Made by a program: the position numbers and the translations under genes. Positions 1-7,394 of a DNA stretch of 17,436 nt are shown one piece after another; position 1 is the first letter of the stretch; each line of letters opens with the position of its first letter. The notes under the pieces are model-generated. The model was not told where the DNA came from. It ran no database searches and worked only from the letters and a program-made list of their open reading frames with translations. Source of the DNA: JACOVP01 sp035289145 (GTDB lineage: Archaea > Nanobdellota > Nanobdellia > SCGC-AAA011-G17 > UBA489); NCBI GenBank assembly GCA_035289145.1, contig DATDXZ010000001.1, positions 1 through 17,436 of the forward strand. Direction: 5' to 3'.

Positions 1-1
1 G

Positions 2-139
2 CAAACAACCTCTGCGAAGATATCTGCTCCCGCAACAATTCCGCATTAGGCAAAACATCGCTGCATTGAAGAGGCTAAACATTCCTAGAGGAATCTCTCT
101 TGTAAACAAGAGAAATCCTCTTTTAACTATGGCTGTCTA
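2..139. repeat. Left arm of 138-bp perfect inverted repeat at the window ends
   Basis: Position i matches the complement of position 17438-i from 2 to 139, with no mismatch seen. The match breaks at 140 (g here, a on the other arm). The arm reads like the 3' end of a gene coming in from outside: frame 1 is open to a TGA at 67-69, followed about 20 nt later by a terminator-like hairpin. Frame 3 is open for 46 codons to a stop at 138-140, so the true frame is undecided. Because the identity runs right to both window edges, the repeat probably continues outside. A transposon end, an invertible boundary or a linear-element terminus are the main readings. Positions 140-191 hold only A/T-rich sequence and the radA terminator. 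Confidence 0.93.
87..124 (+). terminator. Hairpin plus T-tract inside left repeat arm
   Basis: Arms at 87-102 and 107-121 pair around a TAAA loop: TCTCTTG with CAAGAGA next to the loop and AGAGGA with TCCTCT outside, separated by a small internal loop. TTTT follows. Read on the plus strand it would stop transcription entering from outside the window. The overlapping segment 81-94 (ATTCCT-AG-AGGAAT) is a second short inverted repeat. Confidence 0.5.
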
Positions 140-149
140 GATATTTAGA

Positions 150-199
150 GATGTTTATAAAACAAAGAAAATAATAAAAAATAAGGAGTGTTTACTCCT
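150..199 (-). terminator. radA terminator overlapping the stop codon
   Basis: On the minus strand the 6-bp stem AGGAGT/ACTCCT (184-189 with 194-199) has the loop AAAC. It is followed at once by a T-rich run (TATTTTTTATTATTTTC). The radA TAA (192-194) lies at the stem-loop junction, so the hairpin includes the last Glu codons. A U-rich tract after the gene fits archaeal termination. Confidence 0.6.
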
Positions 200-2723
200 C
201 CACGTCTTCAAGTCCAGCGTCAGTGATTCTAAAGATGCATTCAGCGTCAGCCAAGTACGGGCTGTCGACAAGTTTTCCAACACGTGTTCCTTTCTTGCCT
301 TTGCGCAGATAGATGCGTGTCTGTGAGTTGTGCAGGCAAAATCCATTGGCGATGTAGTTATGCAGTTTGTCAGCTGAGAAGTCATAAAACCATTCATCCG
401 TAGCTTCAACAGTTATCTTGCTGACTTTTTCCCACGCGAGTTCTGAATTTAAAAGCTGAATCAAAAAGTTAAGTTTTTCGCGTGACTCAGTCGTATGTTC
501 ATCAAACTGCATAAGGAAGTCAATTACTTTTCTCAGCTCGCGTTCTCCCACATACTCATAGCTTTTTGGTCGCAGGACTTTTGAAGGATAGACATCTAAA
601 CTACGGAGAAGATCATTCACTTCAGTTCTTCGTACGGGCGTCAAAACCATCGCGGAAACCATAGAATCAAGTTTTTGCTGTAGTTTTCTTTGCTTGTCTT
701 CAGCTGTGAATCCGACAAGTTCATTAAATTTCCAAATTGCCCTGTTGTCCTTAATACCAAGCTGGTTAATGGGATTTCCATTATGAAGATACTTTCTAAT
801 CTTGGATCGAATGCCAAGTCTATCCAAGAAAAGCTGAACTGTTATTGCAGTCTCATCATCTCGTTGTGACGCAGATATCATGCCTGTTGCTTCATCTATG
901 GACCCGTCAGCGTCAAAAAATCCTCGGACAAATGAGGCGATATGTGTCTTCGGTGACTTGCCTATGTAATCAAAAAGCTGCTCAGAGAGTTGAGAAAAAA
1001 GTTCTCTGATCGCCACGCTGTTAAGAGACAGTTCATAGCAGTTTTTATCTTTTATTTTTCGCATTTTTCCACCTACATGAAAGAGCTGATACGCGAGTCT
1101 CCTATAAGATTCTAAAACTTCCAGTCGTTCATCTTTAAATCTTAGAGATCTTTCTTCTAAGCACCCATCGCCTAAAAAATAGCCTAAAAGCTGCGCTAAC
1201 TCAATAGTTAGATATTCCGGAATGACAAGGTCTTTATGTTTGTGAGTAAACACGTTTCTAGTATTCGCTGAAAGTTCTGCTGGAACGCCTTGCTTTATCA
1301 ACAAGTCTACATTTTTTTTATTAGTTGGATAATGTTGATGTAGAACCCTTCGAAGTTGTCTAGGCGTTATAGCGAGATTCTCGCAGAGGTCATTTTGTGT
1401 GATGTTATTGGCTGAGAGAGTTTTCAAAATAAGTTGAGCTCCCTGGGGCGTCACAGAAATAAGTTGTTCTTGTGCGATGCTTGGAAGTTTTTGTACTTGC
1501 CCTTCGAGTGCTAAATTAAATCCATGCGCTATAAACTGTCCTTTGTTGAGGTTCTTCGCTCTAATCTCTTTAATAGCGAAGTTTTCTACAGTAAAGAAGC
1601 GGTGCTCTCCAGAACTTCGTATTCTATGGTTTGTCTGAATGTTATAGGCTTTGTCTTTTTTCTTAACAACAACAGTTCCAACAGTAGTTTGTTGAGAATG
1701 CAAGGTCTTTTCTAAGTCTATGCTGGATACTTGCCCTTCATCGAACATCTCTTCTATTTTTCTTATCCTTCCATCAGGCAGTTGGACAAGAGTTCCTGCG
1801 GCCAAACAATTATGCCCGACGATATTCCCCCCAATAGCTGCTGTCGGATCTCCAAAGAACGTGTCCGGCTTTGCCATCACTTGGTTCGTGACATAAACAC
1901 ACACATTATATTGGCTTGCTAATTTCATAAGAGTGTGCATATGTTTGTTTAATTTCTGCTGTCGATCTGCTAATTGTCCTCGACCAACAAAATCTGCTCT
2001 GAAGTGACTGGTTAAAGAGTCAACAACAATCAAACGAACTGGCCTATCACTAGTCATCTTCTGTTTGATCAAGTCTTCAGCCTTTTCAGCAATCAACATC
2101 TGATGATCGCTGTTAAACGCTCTAGCGACAGAAATATTTTTCAATGTTTCGAGAGGATCTAGTTTTAAAGCTTCTGCCATTTGCTTAATTCTTTCCGGTC
2201 TGAATGTGCTTTCACCATCAATAAAAATAACAGAGCCATTTGCTCCACCTCGCTCAACAGGAAGTTGTGTTCTTACTGCTAGTACATGAGCAATTTGTGA
2301 TTTTGAAGAAGCGAATTCTCCGTAAGCCTCACTAATCGCTCCAGTTTCAAAGCCGCCTGCGATCATAGCGTCAAAAGCTTTGCTGCCTGTGCTTAAGCGT
2401 ATAACTTCTTGTCTTCGTTTAAGTAAGTCAATGCCAGTTTCAAATCCCATGTCAAGCTTGCTTCTTGCTACATTAATGATGCGTTTAGCGACAGATTCTC
2501 CAATAGCACAGACTTCTACTAACTCAGCAGGGCTAGCGACTGCTAGACTCATTAAAGTATCAAATCCAGCTTCTCTGAGCTTTTCAGCTGTAGCCGCTCC
2601 AACACCTGGCAAGATATCAATGCTTTGTGGCTCTGATTTAGCAGAGGTTTCCTGTTTAGTTTCCTTAGGTTTTTCTGTCATGACAAATTCTTCCTGTGCT
2701 TCTAGTACTTTAAGTTTACTCAT
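192..2723 (-). CDS. radA: DNA repair/recombination protein RadA, intein-containing precursor
   Basis: Archaeal RadA, the RecA/Rad51-family strand-exchange ATPase. The precursor is 843 aa; the spliced protein would be about 349 aa, normal for the family. I chose ATG 2723: AAAGGAG lies 9 nt upstream, and this start overlaps the preceding gene's stop by only 8 nt. Visible in order: helix-hairpin-helix (IDILPGVG, residues ~35-90), FETG linker near 94, ATPase core with Walker A-type loop GEFASSKS (135-142), Walker B VVD (Asp235), then the L2 DNA-binding loop ending GGNIVGHN. There an intein (306-799) interrupts the gene. The C-extein SQTRIYLRKGKKGTR to DVEE is typical RadA. The Walker A loop is odd: the usual GK glycine is Ser140. 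All splicing residues are present, so the gene should be functional if the P-loop variant is tolerated. Identity as RadA is essentially certain. Confidence 0.97.
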   Translation of the reverse strand: MSKLKVLEAQEEFVMTEKPKETKQETSAKSEPQSIDILPGVGAATAEKLREAGFDTLMSLAVASPAELVEVCAIGESVAKRIINVARSKLDMGFETGIDLLKRRQEVIRLSTGSKAFDAMIAGGFETGAISEAYGEFASSKSQIAHVLAVRTQLPVERGGANGSVIFIDGESTFRPERIKQMAEALKLDPLETLKNISVARAFNSDHQMLIAEKAEDLIKQKMTSDRPVRLIVVDSLTSHFRADFVGRGQLADRQQKLNKHMHTLMKLASQYNVCVYVTNQVMAKPDTFFGDPTAAIGGNIVGHNCLAAGTLVQLPDGRIRKIEEMFDEGQVSSIDLEKTLHSQQTTVGTVVVKKKDKAYNIQTNHRIRSSGEHRFFTVENFAIKEIRAKNLNKGQFIAHGFNLALEGQVQKLPSIAQEQLISVTPQGAQLILKTLSANNITQNDLCENLAITPRQLRRVLHQHYPTNKKNVDLLIKQGVPAELSANTRNVFTHKHKDLVIPEYLTIELAQLLGYFLGDGCLEERSLRFKDERLEVLESYRRLAYQLFHVGGKMRKIKDKNCYELSLNSVAIRELFSQLSEQLFDYIGKSPKTHIASFVRGFFDADGSIDEATGMISASQRDDETAITVQLFLDRLGIRSKIRKYLHNGNPINQLGIKDNRAIWKFNELVGFTAEDKQRKLQQKLDSMVSAMVLTPVRRTEVNDLLRSLDVYPSKVLRPKSYEYVGERELRKVIDFLMQFDEHTTESREKLNFLIQLLNSELAWEKVSKITVEATDEWFYDFSADKLHNYIANGFCLHNSQTRIYLRKGKKGTRVGKLVDSPYLADAECIFRITDAGLEDVEE
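327..1808 (-). other. Intein with LAGLIDADG homing endonuclease inside radA
   Basis: The 494-residue insertion starts at Cys (codon 1806-1808, CLAAGTLVQL) and ends NGFCLHN, with Ser as the +1 C-extein residue. These are the Cys1, His-Asn and Ser+1 of a standard splicing intein. A block-B-like GEHRFF lies ~70 residues in. The middle has two LAGLIDADG-type motifs, LLGYFLGDG (~210) and VRGFFDADG (~295-302), each followed by a DNA-contact-like segment. An HTH-like stretch (ENLAITPRQLRRVL) precedes them. The block F-like YDFSADKLHNYIANG comes just before the C-terminus. It sits in the highly conserved L2 loop of RadA, a typical choice for a homing element. The endonuclease acidic residues are intact, so it may still be mobile. 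Confidence 0.95.
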
Positions 2724-2988
2724 CAGAATCATCTCCTTTGTTATCATTGCTTAAGTACAAATCTTCTTGCAGTTTTTGGATAATCAGCTGTATTTTAGGC
2801 AGGTCTGTTTTGCGGAGATTTAATTTCTCTTCTCTCCAGATATCTTGAGTCTTGTCCTTCCAGCTTCGCCTGAGCGTGACAGTCTTAAATTCAATTTCAG
2901 AACCATCCTCTTGTTTTCGCTTATTAGCCCATATGACGCCTTCTATAGCGCCCGATCTAAATTTTTTCACTGGTAGATTGCTAACCAT
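2716..2988 (-). CDS. Small ssDNA-binding-like protein coupled to radA (90 aa)
   Basis: The 90-aa protein has a basic start (NLPVKKFRSG), a beta-rich middle (GAIEGVIWANKRKQ, EFKTVTLRRSWKD), a helix (LRKTDLPKIQLIIQKLQEDL) and an acidic tail. This layout resembles small PC4/YdbC-like single-strand DNA-binding proteins common in archaea and phages; I infer that by pattern, without a search. The start at 2988 has GGAGTGAT 5 nt upstream. Its stop overlaps the radA ATG by 8 nt, and the radA Shine-Dalgarno lies inside its last codons, so translation is coupled. Partnership with RadA would suit an accessory protein for filament loading. The acidic C-terminal tail (GDDSDE) recalls bacterial SSB tails. 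Function unproven. Confidence 0.85.
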   Translation of the reverse strand: MVSNLPVKKFRSGAIEGVIWANKRKQEDGSEIEFKTVTLRRSWKDKTQDIWREEKLNLRKTDLPKIQLIIQKLQEDLYLSNDNKGDDSDE

Positions 2989-3060
2989 GTGACATCACTC
3001 CTTTGTTGCTTTCGCATTTTGTTTCAGTGTCCATGAGGACAAAACAAGAAAAGGGAGATT

Positions 3061-3070
3061 TGTTTATAAG
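3061..3070 (-). promoter_or_regulatory. TATA box for the 90-aa/radA operon
   Basis: The minus strand reads CTTATAAACA. A start site ~25 nt downstream gives a 5' leader of about 45 nt containing the GGAGTGAT ribosome site. Positions 2989-3124 hold no gene. Confidence 0.5.
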
Positions 3071-3124
3071 GAAAGGGGGGCTCTTTGAGAAGTAAACAGA
3101 TGCTAGAAAAGAGATATTACAAAA

Positions 3125-3529
3125 TTATAATTTGATGGTTCGTGCAGGGGTAGGTTTTGTAGAGCAATGGTTCAAGACTTGCTGCTCACAGCTTCGAATA
3201 AATGTTTGTTTGTCAGCTAAGGAAAAGCAAGAAACTTTAGTCGTGATTTTCTTAGGTAATTGAAGACCATTTGATGCTTGGTTACAATAGGTTTGTGTTT
3301 TTCCTCGTTGACATCCATAAGTTCTAAAAAGAGTGCTGCCTAAATCCTGGCCTGCTACAGTTGCTGAAGGAGTGTTGCAAGATAAGTACCATGTTTCAGG
3401 AAAAATTGCTGATTGGCGTACTGCGAAGCCTGCTAATGCTCCACTATGTTCAAAGCCTAAAGCAACAAAGAGAACTGCTAGAAAGAAGAGAATAGCAAGC
3501 ACATTGCTCTTTTTTTGATTAGTAACCAT
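3125..3529 (-). CDS. Small membrane-anchored or secreted Cys-rich protein (134 aa)
   Basis: Not recognised. After a short basic N-terminus (NQKKSN) comes one hydrophobic helix (~9-26, VLAILFFLAVLFVALGF), then an extracytoplasmic domain of ~100 residues with six cysteines (51, 73, 82, 101, 114, 122), enough for three disulfides. The helix is a signal peptide or signal anchor, not a clear class III prepilin site. TATA at 3551-3563 predicts a leaderless message starting at this ATG. The gene is divergent from the PHP-like gene, sharing a 100-bp intergenic region. The downstream end is T-rich. A surface-exposed role is inferred from the leader and the cysteines; function unknown. Confidence 0.75.
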   Translation of the reverse strand: MVTNQKKSNVLAILFFLAVLFVALGFEHSGALAGFAVRQSAIFPETWYLSCNTPSATVAGQDLGSTLFRTYGCQRGKTQTYCNQASNGLQLPKKITTKVSCFSLADKQTFIRSCEQQVLNHCSTKPTPARTIKL

Positions 3530-3550
3530 AAAAGAAAGTGTAGATAATAT

Positions 3551-3563
3551 CCTTTTTATAGCT
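3551..3563 (-). promoter_or_regulatory. TATA box of the 134-aa gene, leaderless
   Basis: The minus strand reads AGCTATAAAAAGG, centred about 28 nt before the ATG at 3529, so transcription should start at or next to the start codon. Confidence 0.6.
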
Positions 3564-3598
3564 TTCGTGTTGAAAACAAAGTGCTGTCTGTAGGAAAA

Positions 3599-3606
3599 AC
3601 TTATAT
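3599..3606 (+). promoter_or_regulatory. TATA box of the PHP-like gene, leaderless
   Basis: CTTATATA is centred 26 nt before the ATG at 3629. This decides the start: the in-frame GTG at 3581 lies upstream of the promoter and would not be transcribed. Confidence 0.65.
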
Positions 3607-3628
3607 ACTAAAGTATATAGATAAGATT

Positions 3629-4528
3629 ATGGCTTATAATGTAGATTTGCACACTTATGGGTGGCCTACGTTTGAACGTGGGAAGTTTGAATTGCCAGGT
3701 ATTTCCTATCGTGGAGAGCGTTCTTTAAAAGTCTTAGTTGATCGCTGTTCAGAAGTTGATTTGGACTTGATAGGGTTTGTTAATTTTGGAGATACTCGAT
3801 TTCAACAGTTATGTGGGGTAGTAAAAGATCTTCCTTCAAACTATCAGGTAGATATCCATAATAAGCGGGAAAATCCAGTGATTATAACTGTACAAGCACC
3901 AGGCAAAAAACCAGTAATCATTCTTCGCGGTCAGCAGATGCTTGCTCAAGAAGGTCATGTGTTAGTATTGGGAGCTTCAAAACAGCTTGCAGATAGAAGA
4001 CATTTAGAAGACACGCTGAAAGAAGCGAAAGATTTAGGATGCTTGATTATTGCGCCTGCTCCTTATTTTATGCAGGGAAAAAACGTAGAAGGAGTAACGC
4101 CTGGATCAGCAGAATATAGATCACCAATAGCAATTGAAGACCTAAGAAATACATTTGAAGGCTGTCTTAGGTTCTTTGATGGAGTTGAAACCTTTAGTGC
4201 AAGTCCCTGGCCGAAGTCATTCAGAGATTTGTTCCGTTTACAAAGACAAAATAAAGATTCTGCGCTGTTTGCAGACCAATATGATCTGCCTTCTATAACA
4301 GTTTCAGAAGCGCATGCGCTTGCTCACCTAGGATATGCTTATATGTCCTTCACCAAGCCAATAGATCCTAAGAATGTTGTTAAAGATCTGCGTAAAAAGC
4401 TGTCAGAAAGAGACTACACAACCAAGCAAACGACTGTCCCTCTTCTAGGTATGGGGCGTTGTTTGGCTGCAGATCTATGGAATCATTTTAGTCTAGCTCG
4501 TGGATGGCTTACTATTCGTCGAGAATAA
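3629..4528 (+). CDS. PHP-domain phosphoesterase-like protein, possibly degenerate (299 aa)
   Basis: Resembles PHP-domain metal-dependent phosphoesterases (TrpH/YciV-like). Motif I is NVDLHTYG (Asp6, His8), where the family has DLHxH; the second His is Tyr10. Motif II is VNFGDTR (51-57) in place of TDHDT. EGHVLVLG (His110) aligns with the conserved helix-strand, GVETFSAS holds Glu187, and TVSEAHALAHLG (His229) stands for SDAH. Thus His8, His110, Glu187 and His229 remain but two or three ligands are changed. It could bind fewer metals, be specialised, or be inactive. Length is normal for a PHP protein. The leaderless promoter fixes the start. It ends with stop codons abutting those of RPA on the other strand, with no bases between. 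Cytoplasmic; substrate unknown. Confidence 0.8.
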   Translation: MAYNVDLHTYGWPTFERGKFELPGISYRGERSLKVLVDRCSEVDLDLIGFVNFGDTRFQQLCGVVKDLPSNYQVDIHNKRENPVIITVQAPGKKPVIILRGQQMLAQEGHVLVLGASKQLADRRHLEDTLKEAKDLGCLIIAPAPYFMQGKNVEGVTPGSAEYRSPIAIEDLRNTFEGCLRFFDGVETFSASPWPKSFRDLFRLQRQNKDSALFADQYDLPSITVSEAHALAHLGYAYMSFTKPIDPKNVVKDLRKKLSERDYTTKQTTVPLLGMGRCLAADLWNHFSLARGWLTIRRE

Positions 4529-5545
4529 TTAAAGAGAAGGCTGAGCAGACGTTTTCAATAAATCTTCAGCTAATTGTTCTGGGTTAGGTTCTTCAACGCG
4601 TTGGACAAAGAATTCCATCCTTTGGAAGAGTTCATTCTTGGTGACGCGTCCAGTTAAGAGGAGTTGCTTGCCTAAGAGGAGTTGCTTATACGGCTCAAAC
4701 AAGGAGGGATTTTCTCGAAGAGGTAAAAGGGTTGCTTCATCCACGCCGACTAGCTGTAAAACTTGTTCTCGAAAGGCGACTGCACGGATATTGCTCGTGC
4801 CATCGTCAAAATAAAAATTCAAGATAGGCACAGGCGTAGGAATAACTGCTCCATGTTCTTGGCATTGTCCTTGCACTACTTTCTTGTTGCATTGCGTGCA
4901 GGCGTCATAAAAGTTCGGTTCAAAAAGCTGAACTATGGTGCCGAAGAGTTGGACATTGCTATCTCCTTCTTGGAGTTGGTGTATTTTCTTTTTCTGGAGA
5001 CTAGGTCCCGCAGGTAGGGGGTTTTCCATGACAGTAACAGTTTCACCTGGAGGATTCAAAATAAGTTGTCCTAAGTTGCCAAGATGTAGTTCCATAAAAG
5101 ATTGATTTTGTCTTGCCATGGCGTTGACAATTTTGACAATCATGCCTTCCTGCAGTTGTCCTTGCTCCATGACTTGTAAATGTTGAATATCCCAGAGAAC
5201 TATTCTAATGCTGCCAGTTTCATCTCCGATCATAAAGCTGCCGACTTTGCCTTCTCGTCCTTGCTTGGAAAAGGAACGAACCTCATACACGCGCAGAACT
5301 TTACCAACTAAATTGACATTTTTCATGCCTACCATGACGCGATTAATTTTGACGCCGCGTCTGCGTAGCTCATCTGCAAGATTAATGCCTAGCTCATTCG
5401 CGATAATATGGATAGCTCCATCTTTGCTGATTAAGCCGGAAAGTTTTTCTATTTTTTCCTTGACTTTGAACTGTAATTCTTCGTCTGTCAGGCCTTTGGT
5501 TTCTTTGATTTTCGCGCAGATGTCTTCAAATGTTAAACCGAGCAT
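4529..5545 (-). CDS. rpa: Replication protein A, archaeal single-strand DNA-binding protein (338 aa)
   Basis: Archaeal RPA-like protein with an N-terminal helical segment (1-65), an OB fold at ~68-165 (VNLVGKVLRVYEVRSF, GSIRIVLWD) and a second OB fold at ~190-320. The second fold carries a zinc finger CTQC...CQEH (Cys216, Cys219, Cys228, His231), as in archaeal and eukaryotic RPA. It coats single-stranded DNA in replication and repair. It begins 4 nt after the stop of the last prepilin-like gene, with only a weak G-rich ribosome site, so it is probably the last gene of that operon. An internal promoter cannot be excluded. The 3' end abuts the convergent PHP-like gene exactly. Confident on identity. 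Confidence 0.92.
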   Translation of the reverse strand: MLGLTFEDICAKIKETKGLTDEELQFKVKEKIEKLSGLISKDGAIHIIANELGINLADELRRRGVKINRVMVGMKNVNLVGKVLRVYEVRSFSKQGREGKVGSFMIGDETGSIRIVLWDIQHLQVMEQGQLQEGMIVKIVNAMARQNQSFMELHLGNLGQLILNPPGETVTVMENPLPAGPSLQKKKIHQLQEGDSNVQLFGTIVQLFEPNFYDACTQCNKKVVQGQCQEHGAVIPTPVPILNFYFDDGTSNIRAVAFREQVLQLVGVDEATLLPLRENPSLFEPYKQLLLGKQLLLTGRVTKNELFQRMEFFVQRVEEPNPEQLAEDLLKTSAQPSL

Positions 5546-5549
5546 ACAA

Positions 5550-6446
5550 TTAACCCCCGAATAAAGTACTTGAAGATGTTGGATCTTGAAGATTATTTAA
5601 GGTTATCGCAAAAGTAAATGATAACGTTTCTAAAAAAGAAGGTTTATTTTTCACTTGCACGGTGACGAAAACAACAGCGCCTTGTTTTTCAAAAGACCAA
5701 AGATAGTGGTCGGAAAAAGAGCATGACTCTTGCAAAGTTTGAGAAAAAGTCAAGGATTGAAAAGACATGCCTTCTGAAGTATAAACAAAGCCTTGTGAAT
5801 CCCCTAGTAAGTTCTCTTCTGTAACCAAAGAAGAAATGCATGGGATCTGTCGTTGAAAAGAAGAAAGAGTGTCAGTAAGGAAGGAAAAAGAAAAGGGAAG
5901 TGTTGTGTGATAGGGAACAAAAAAGTCATAGGCCACTTCCTTGCCAGTATAAGAAAATGAAGATGTTGAGTGCCCGGAAAGGACGAGTGATTGGTCTTTA
6001 CGATTTAAAGTAAATGGGAAATCGCTTGCAGTAAATTTCATACCATAAAGAGAAGAATTAAAATAGGAAGCGAGAGTTTTCTGAAGACGTTCCGTGAAGA
6101 AGTTTTCAAAATCTTTCTCAGTGAACAAGCAGGAGGAGGATGAAAAGAGCACAGGCTTTTCATTAAGAAGAGGACAAGATTTGCCTCCAAGAGTGTTTGG
6201 AAAAAAAGAATCTGTAGAAAGAGCGCGATAAGAGTGAAATGCTGCGTTGCGAAAGGCCTGCTCGACATAAAAGGTAGTTTTTCCAGCGATGCTTAAGTCA
6301 TCAAGAATAGTAAAAGCTTGAACACCAGGTGGTTGCTGCTGGAAAGTTGTTGTGGTGCTTGCTAAAAAGATAGCTGTAATTAAAAAAGCGAGGGAAGTGC
6401 CTAAGATTAATATCATCCCTCTGCGTGAAAATGTCTTGAAGATCAT
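5550..6446 (-). CDS. Prepilin-like surface protein with large Ser/Phe-rich domain (298 aa)
   Basis: N-terminal FSRRG (residues 6-10) is followed by a hydrophobic helix (MILILGTSLAFLITAIFLAS). This fits a prepilin-peptidase-type leader, though no acidic residue at +5 is seen. The extracellular part of ~260 residues is rich in Ser, Phe and Thr with four cysteines (CPLL, SSCLF, IPCISS, ESCSF). Segment FTEKDFENFFTERLQKTL resembles a linker helix. The ATG overlaps the previous gene's stop (ATGA), and RPA follows by 4 nt. Family not recognised. A minor filament subunit or surface protein is inferred from the leader type and the neighbours. Confidence 0.75.
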   Translation of the reverse strand: MIFKTFSRRGMILILGTSLAFLITAIFLASTTTTFQQQPPGVQAFTILDDLSIAGKTTFYVEQAFRNAAFHSYRALSTDSFFPNTLGGKSCPLLNEKPVLFSSSSCLFTEKDFENFFTERLQKTLASYFNSSLYGMKFTASDFPFTLNRKDQSLVLSGHSTSSFSYTGKEVAYDFFVPYHTTLPFSFSFLTDTLSSFQRQIPCISSLVTEENLLGDSQGFVYTSEGMSFQSLTFSQTLQESCSFSDHYLWSFEKQGAVVFVTVQVKNKPSFLETLSFTFAITLNNLQDPTSSSTLFGG

Positions 6447-6970
6447 AAAGCTGCTCCTTGTCCGTAAGGAAGAATCGTAGGTTTCCAGCTGAAGTCTAAT
6501 TGAATAGGTTCTGGTAGATGGGGAATGAAAAAAGGCTTGCAGTTAGAAGCGCTGAAAGATGAGGAATCACTGAGAGAAAAAGAGGTCCCTTGTGAGCTAA
6601 AGCGGATATCAAAGGCAATGGGGTGGCGTAAAAAAGGATAGCGGAGAACAAGTCTGCTGGGATCTGCCCCTGAAACGCGGAGAGGGCTAAGATAATTGCT
6701 AAATGAGGAGATAAATCGTTGCCGCTCAGTCTCAGAAAAAGAGGTGAAGAGTTTGCTGACCCAGTCCGCATAAGTGAGTTCTGGTTGTTCAGGAGGAGAA
6801 GTCTGGAGAAAAAGAAGTGTCTCCCTCCCAAAAGCATCGCAGATTCCGAACGTTTCAAAAGGAACAGCCTCAGAAGTGGCATTAGCGTGAGTAAGAAGAG
6901 CATATGCAAGAAGAGAAATAAGAACCCCAAAAACAATATCTGTGAAATGTTCAATTTGTCCCTTACGCAT
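6443..6970 (-). CDS. Prepilin-like protein (175 aa)
   Basis: I start at ATG 6970 (MRKGQIEHFTD); this leaves only an 8-nt overlap with the upstream gene, while the in-frame upstream TTG would overlap more. RKG|QIEHFTDIVFGVLISLL is a textbook archaeal class III signal: cleavage after Gly, Gln at +1, Glu at +3, then a hydrophobic helix. The mature part is ~145 residues, Phe/Ser rich, with two cysteines (GICDAFG, SNCKPF). Ends by ATGA overlap with the 298-aa gene. Predicted extracellular subunit; function unknown. Confidence 0.8.
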   Translation of the reverse strand: MRKGQIEHFTDIVFGVLISLLAYALLTHANATSEAVPFETFGICDAFGRETLLFLQTSPPEQPELTYADWVSKLFTSFSETERQRFISSFSNYLSPLRVSGADPSRLVLRYPFLRHPIAFDIRFSSQGTSFSLSDSSSFSASNCKPFFIPHLPEPIQLDFSWKPTILPYGQGAAL

Positions 6971-7394
6971 TGCGAACACCAACAGTTAAGACGCCAGGTT
7001 TGCCATCAACCAAAACAGTTTGATGATACAAAAATCGCAGAGAAATATAGAATTGCAGAGAAGGATCAGTCGAGACAACTCGAACGCCGGGCGTATCTTT
7101 TTCGAGGAGAATCAATGCTGTAGGTTCAGAAGTGCAGGAGCGAAGCCGTTCATCAGTAAACTGTTGTGGAGAGATTTTTCCTTCATGAATCAGCCCAGCA
7201 TCGTCTTGAAAAGACATGCAAGAGACAATCGCTCTGGAAAAAAGATATTCCTGCGCCAATTGCTTTTGCCCATGAACAATGAGAATGTTCTGAGAAGTCA
7301 GCCTCTGAATTGTGCTAATTTGAGCTGCGATAATAATTATGGCTATAAGAATATAAATAATATAATGCCCTAAATCATAGCTGCCTCGGTTCAT
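6963..7394 (-). CDS. Prepilin-like protein (143 aa)
   Basis: Starts MNRG|SYDLGHYIIYILIAIIII, a prepilin-type leader with a very short basic part and a strong helix. The mature domain has Cys-containing SCMSFQDDAGLIHEGKI and FTDERLRSCTS, with two cysteines ~28 residues apart in a pattern I associate with DPANN pilin-like proteins (recollection, not checked). The beta-rich end is GVLTVGVRNA. ATGA overlap with the 77-aa gene upstream and an 8-nt overlap with the next gene indicate one operon. Confidence 0.8.
   Translation of the reverse strand: MNRGSYDLGHYIIYILIAIIIIAAQISTIQRLTSQNILIVHGQKQLAQEYLFSRAIVSCMSFQDDAGLIHEGKISPQQFTDERLRSCTSEPTALILLEKDTPGVRVVSTDPSLQFYISLRFLYHQTVLVDGKPGVLTVGVRNA

Noticed and set aside
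155..409. Open frame of 84 aa overlapping the radA C-terminus
   Set aside because: Lies on the same strand as radA but in another frame; no ribosome site, unnatural residue pattern.
3581..3628. GTG start of a 315-aa PHP-like protein
   Set aside because: It lies upstream of the TATA box; the ATG at 3629 fits leaderless transcription.
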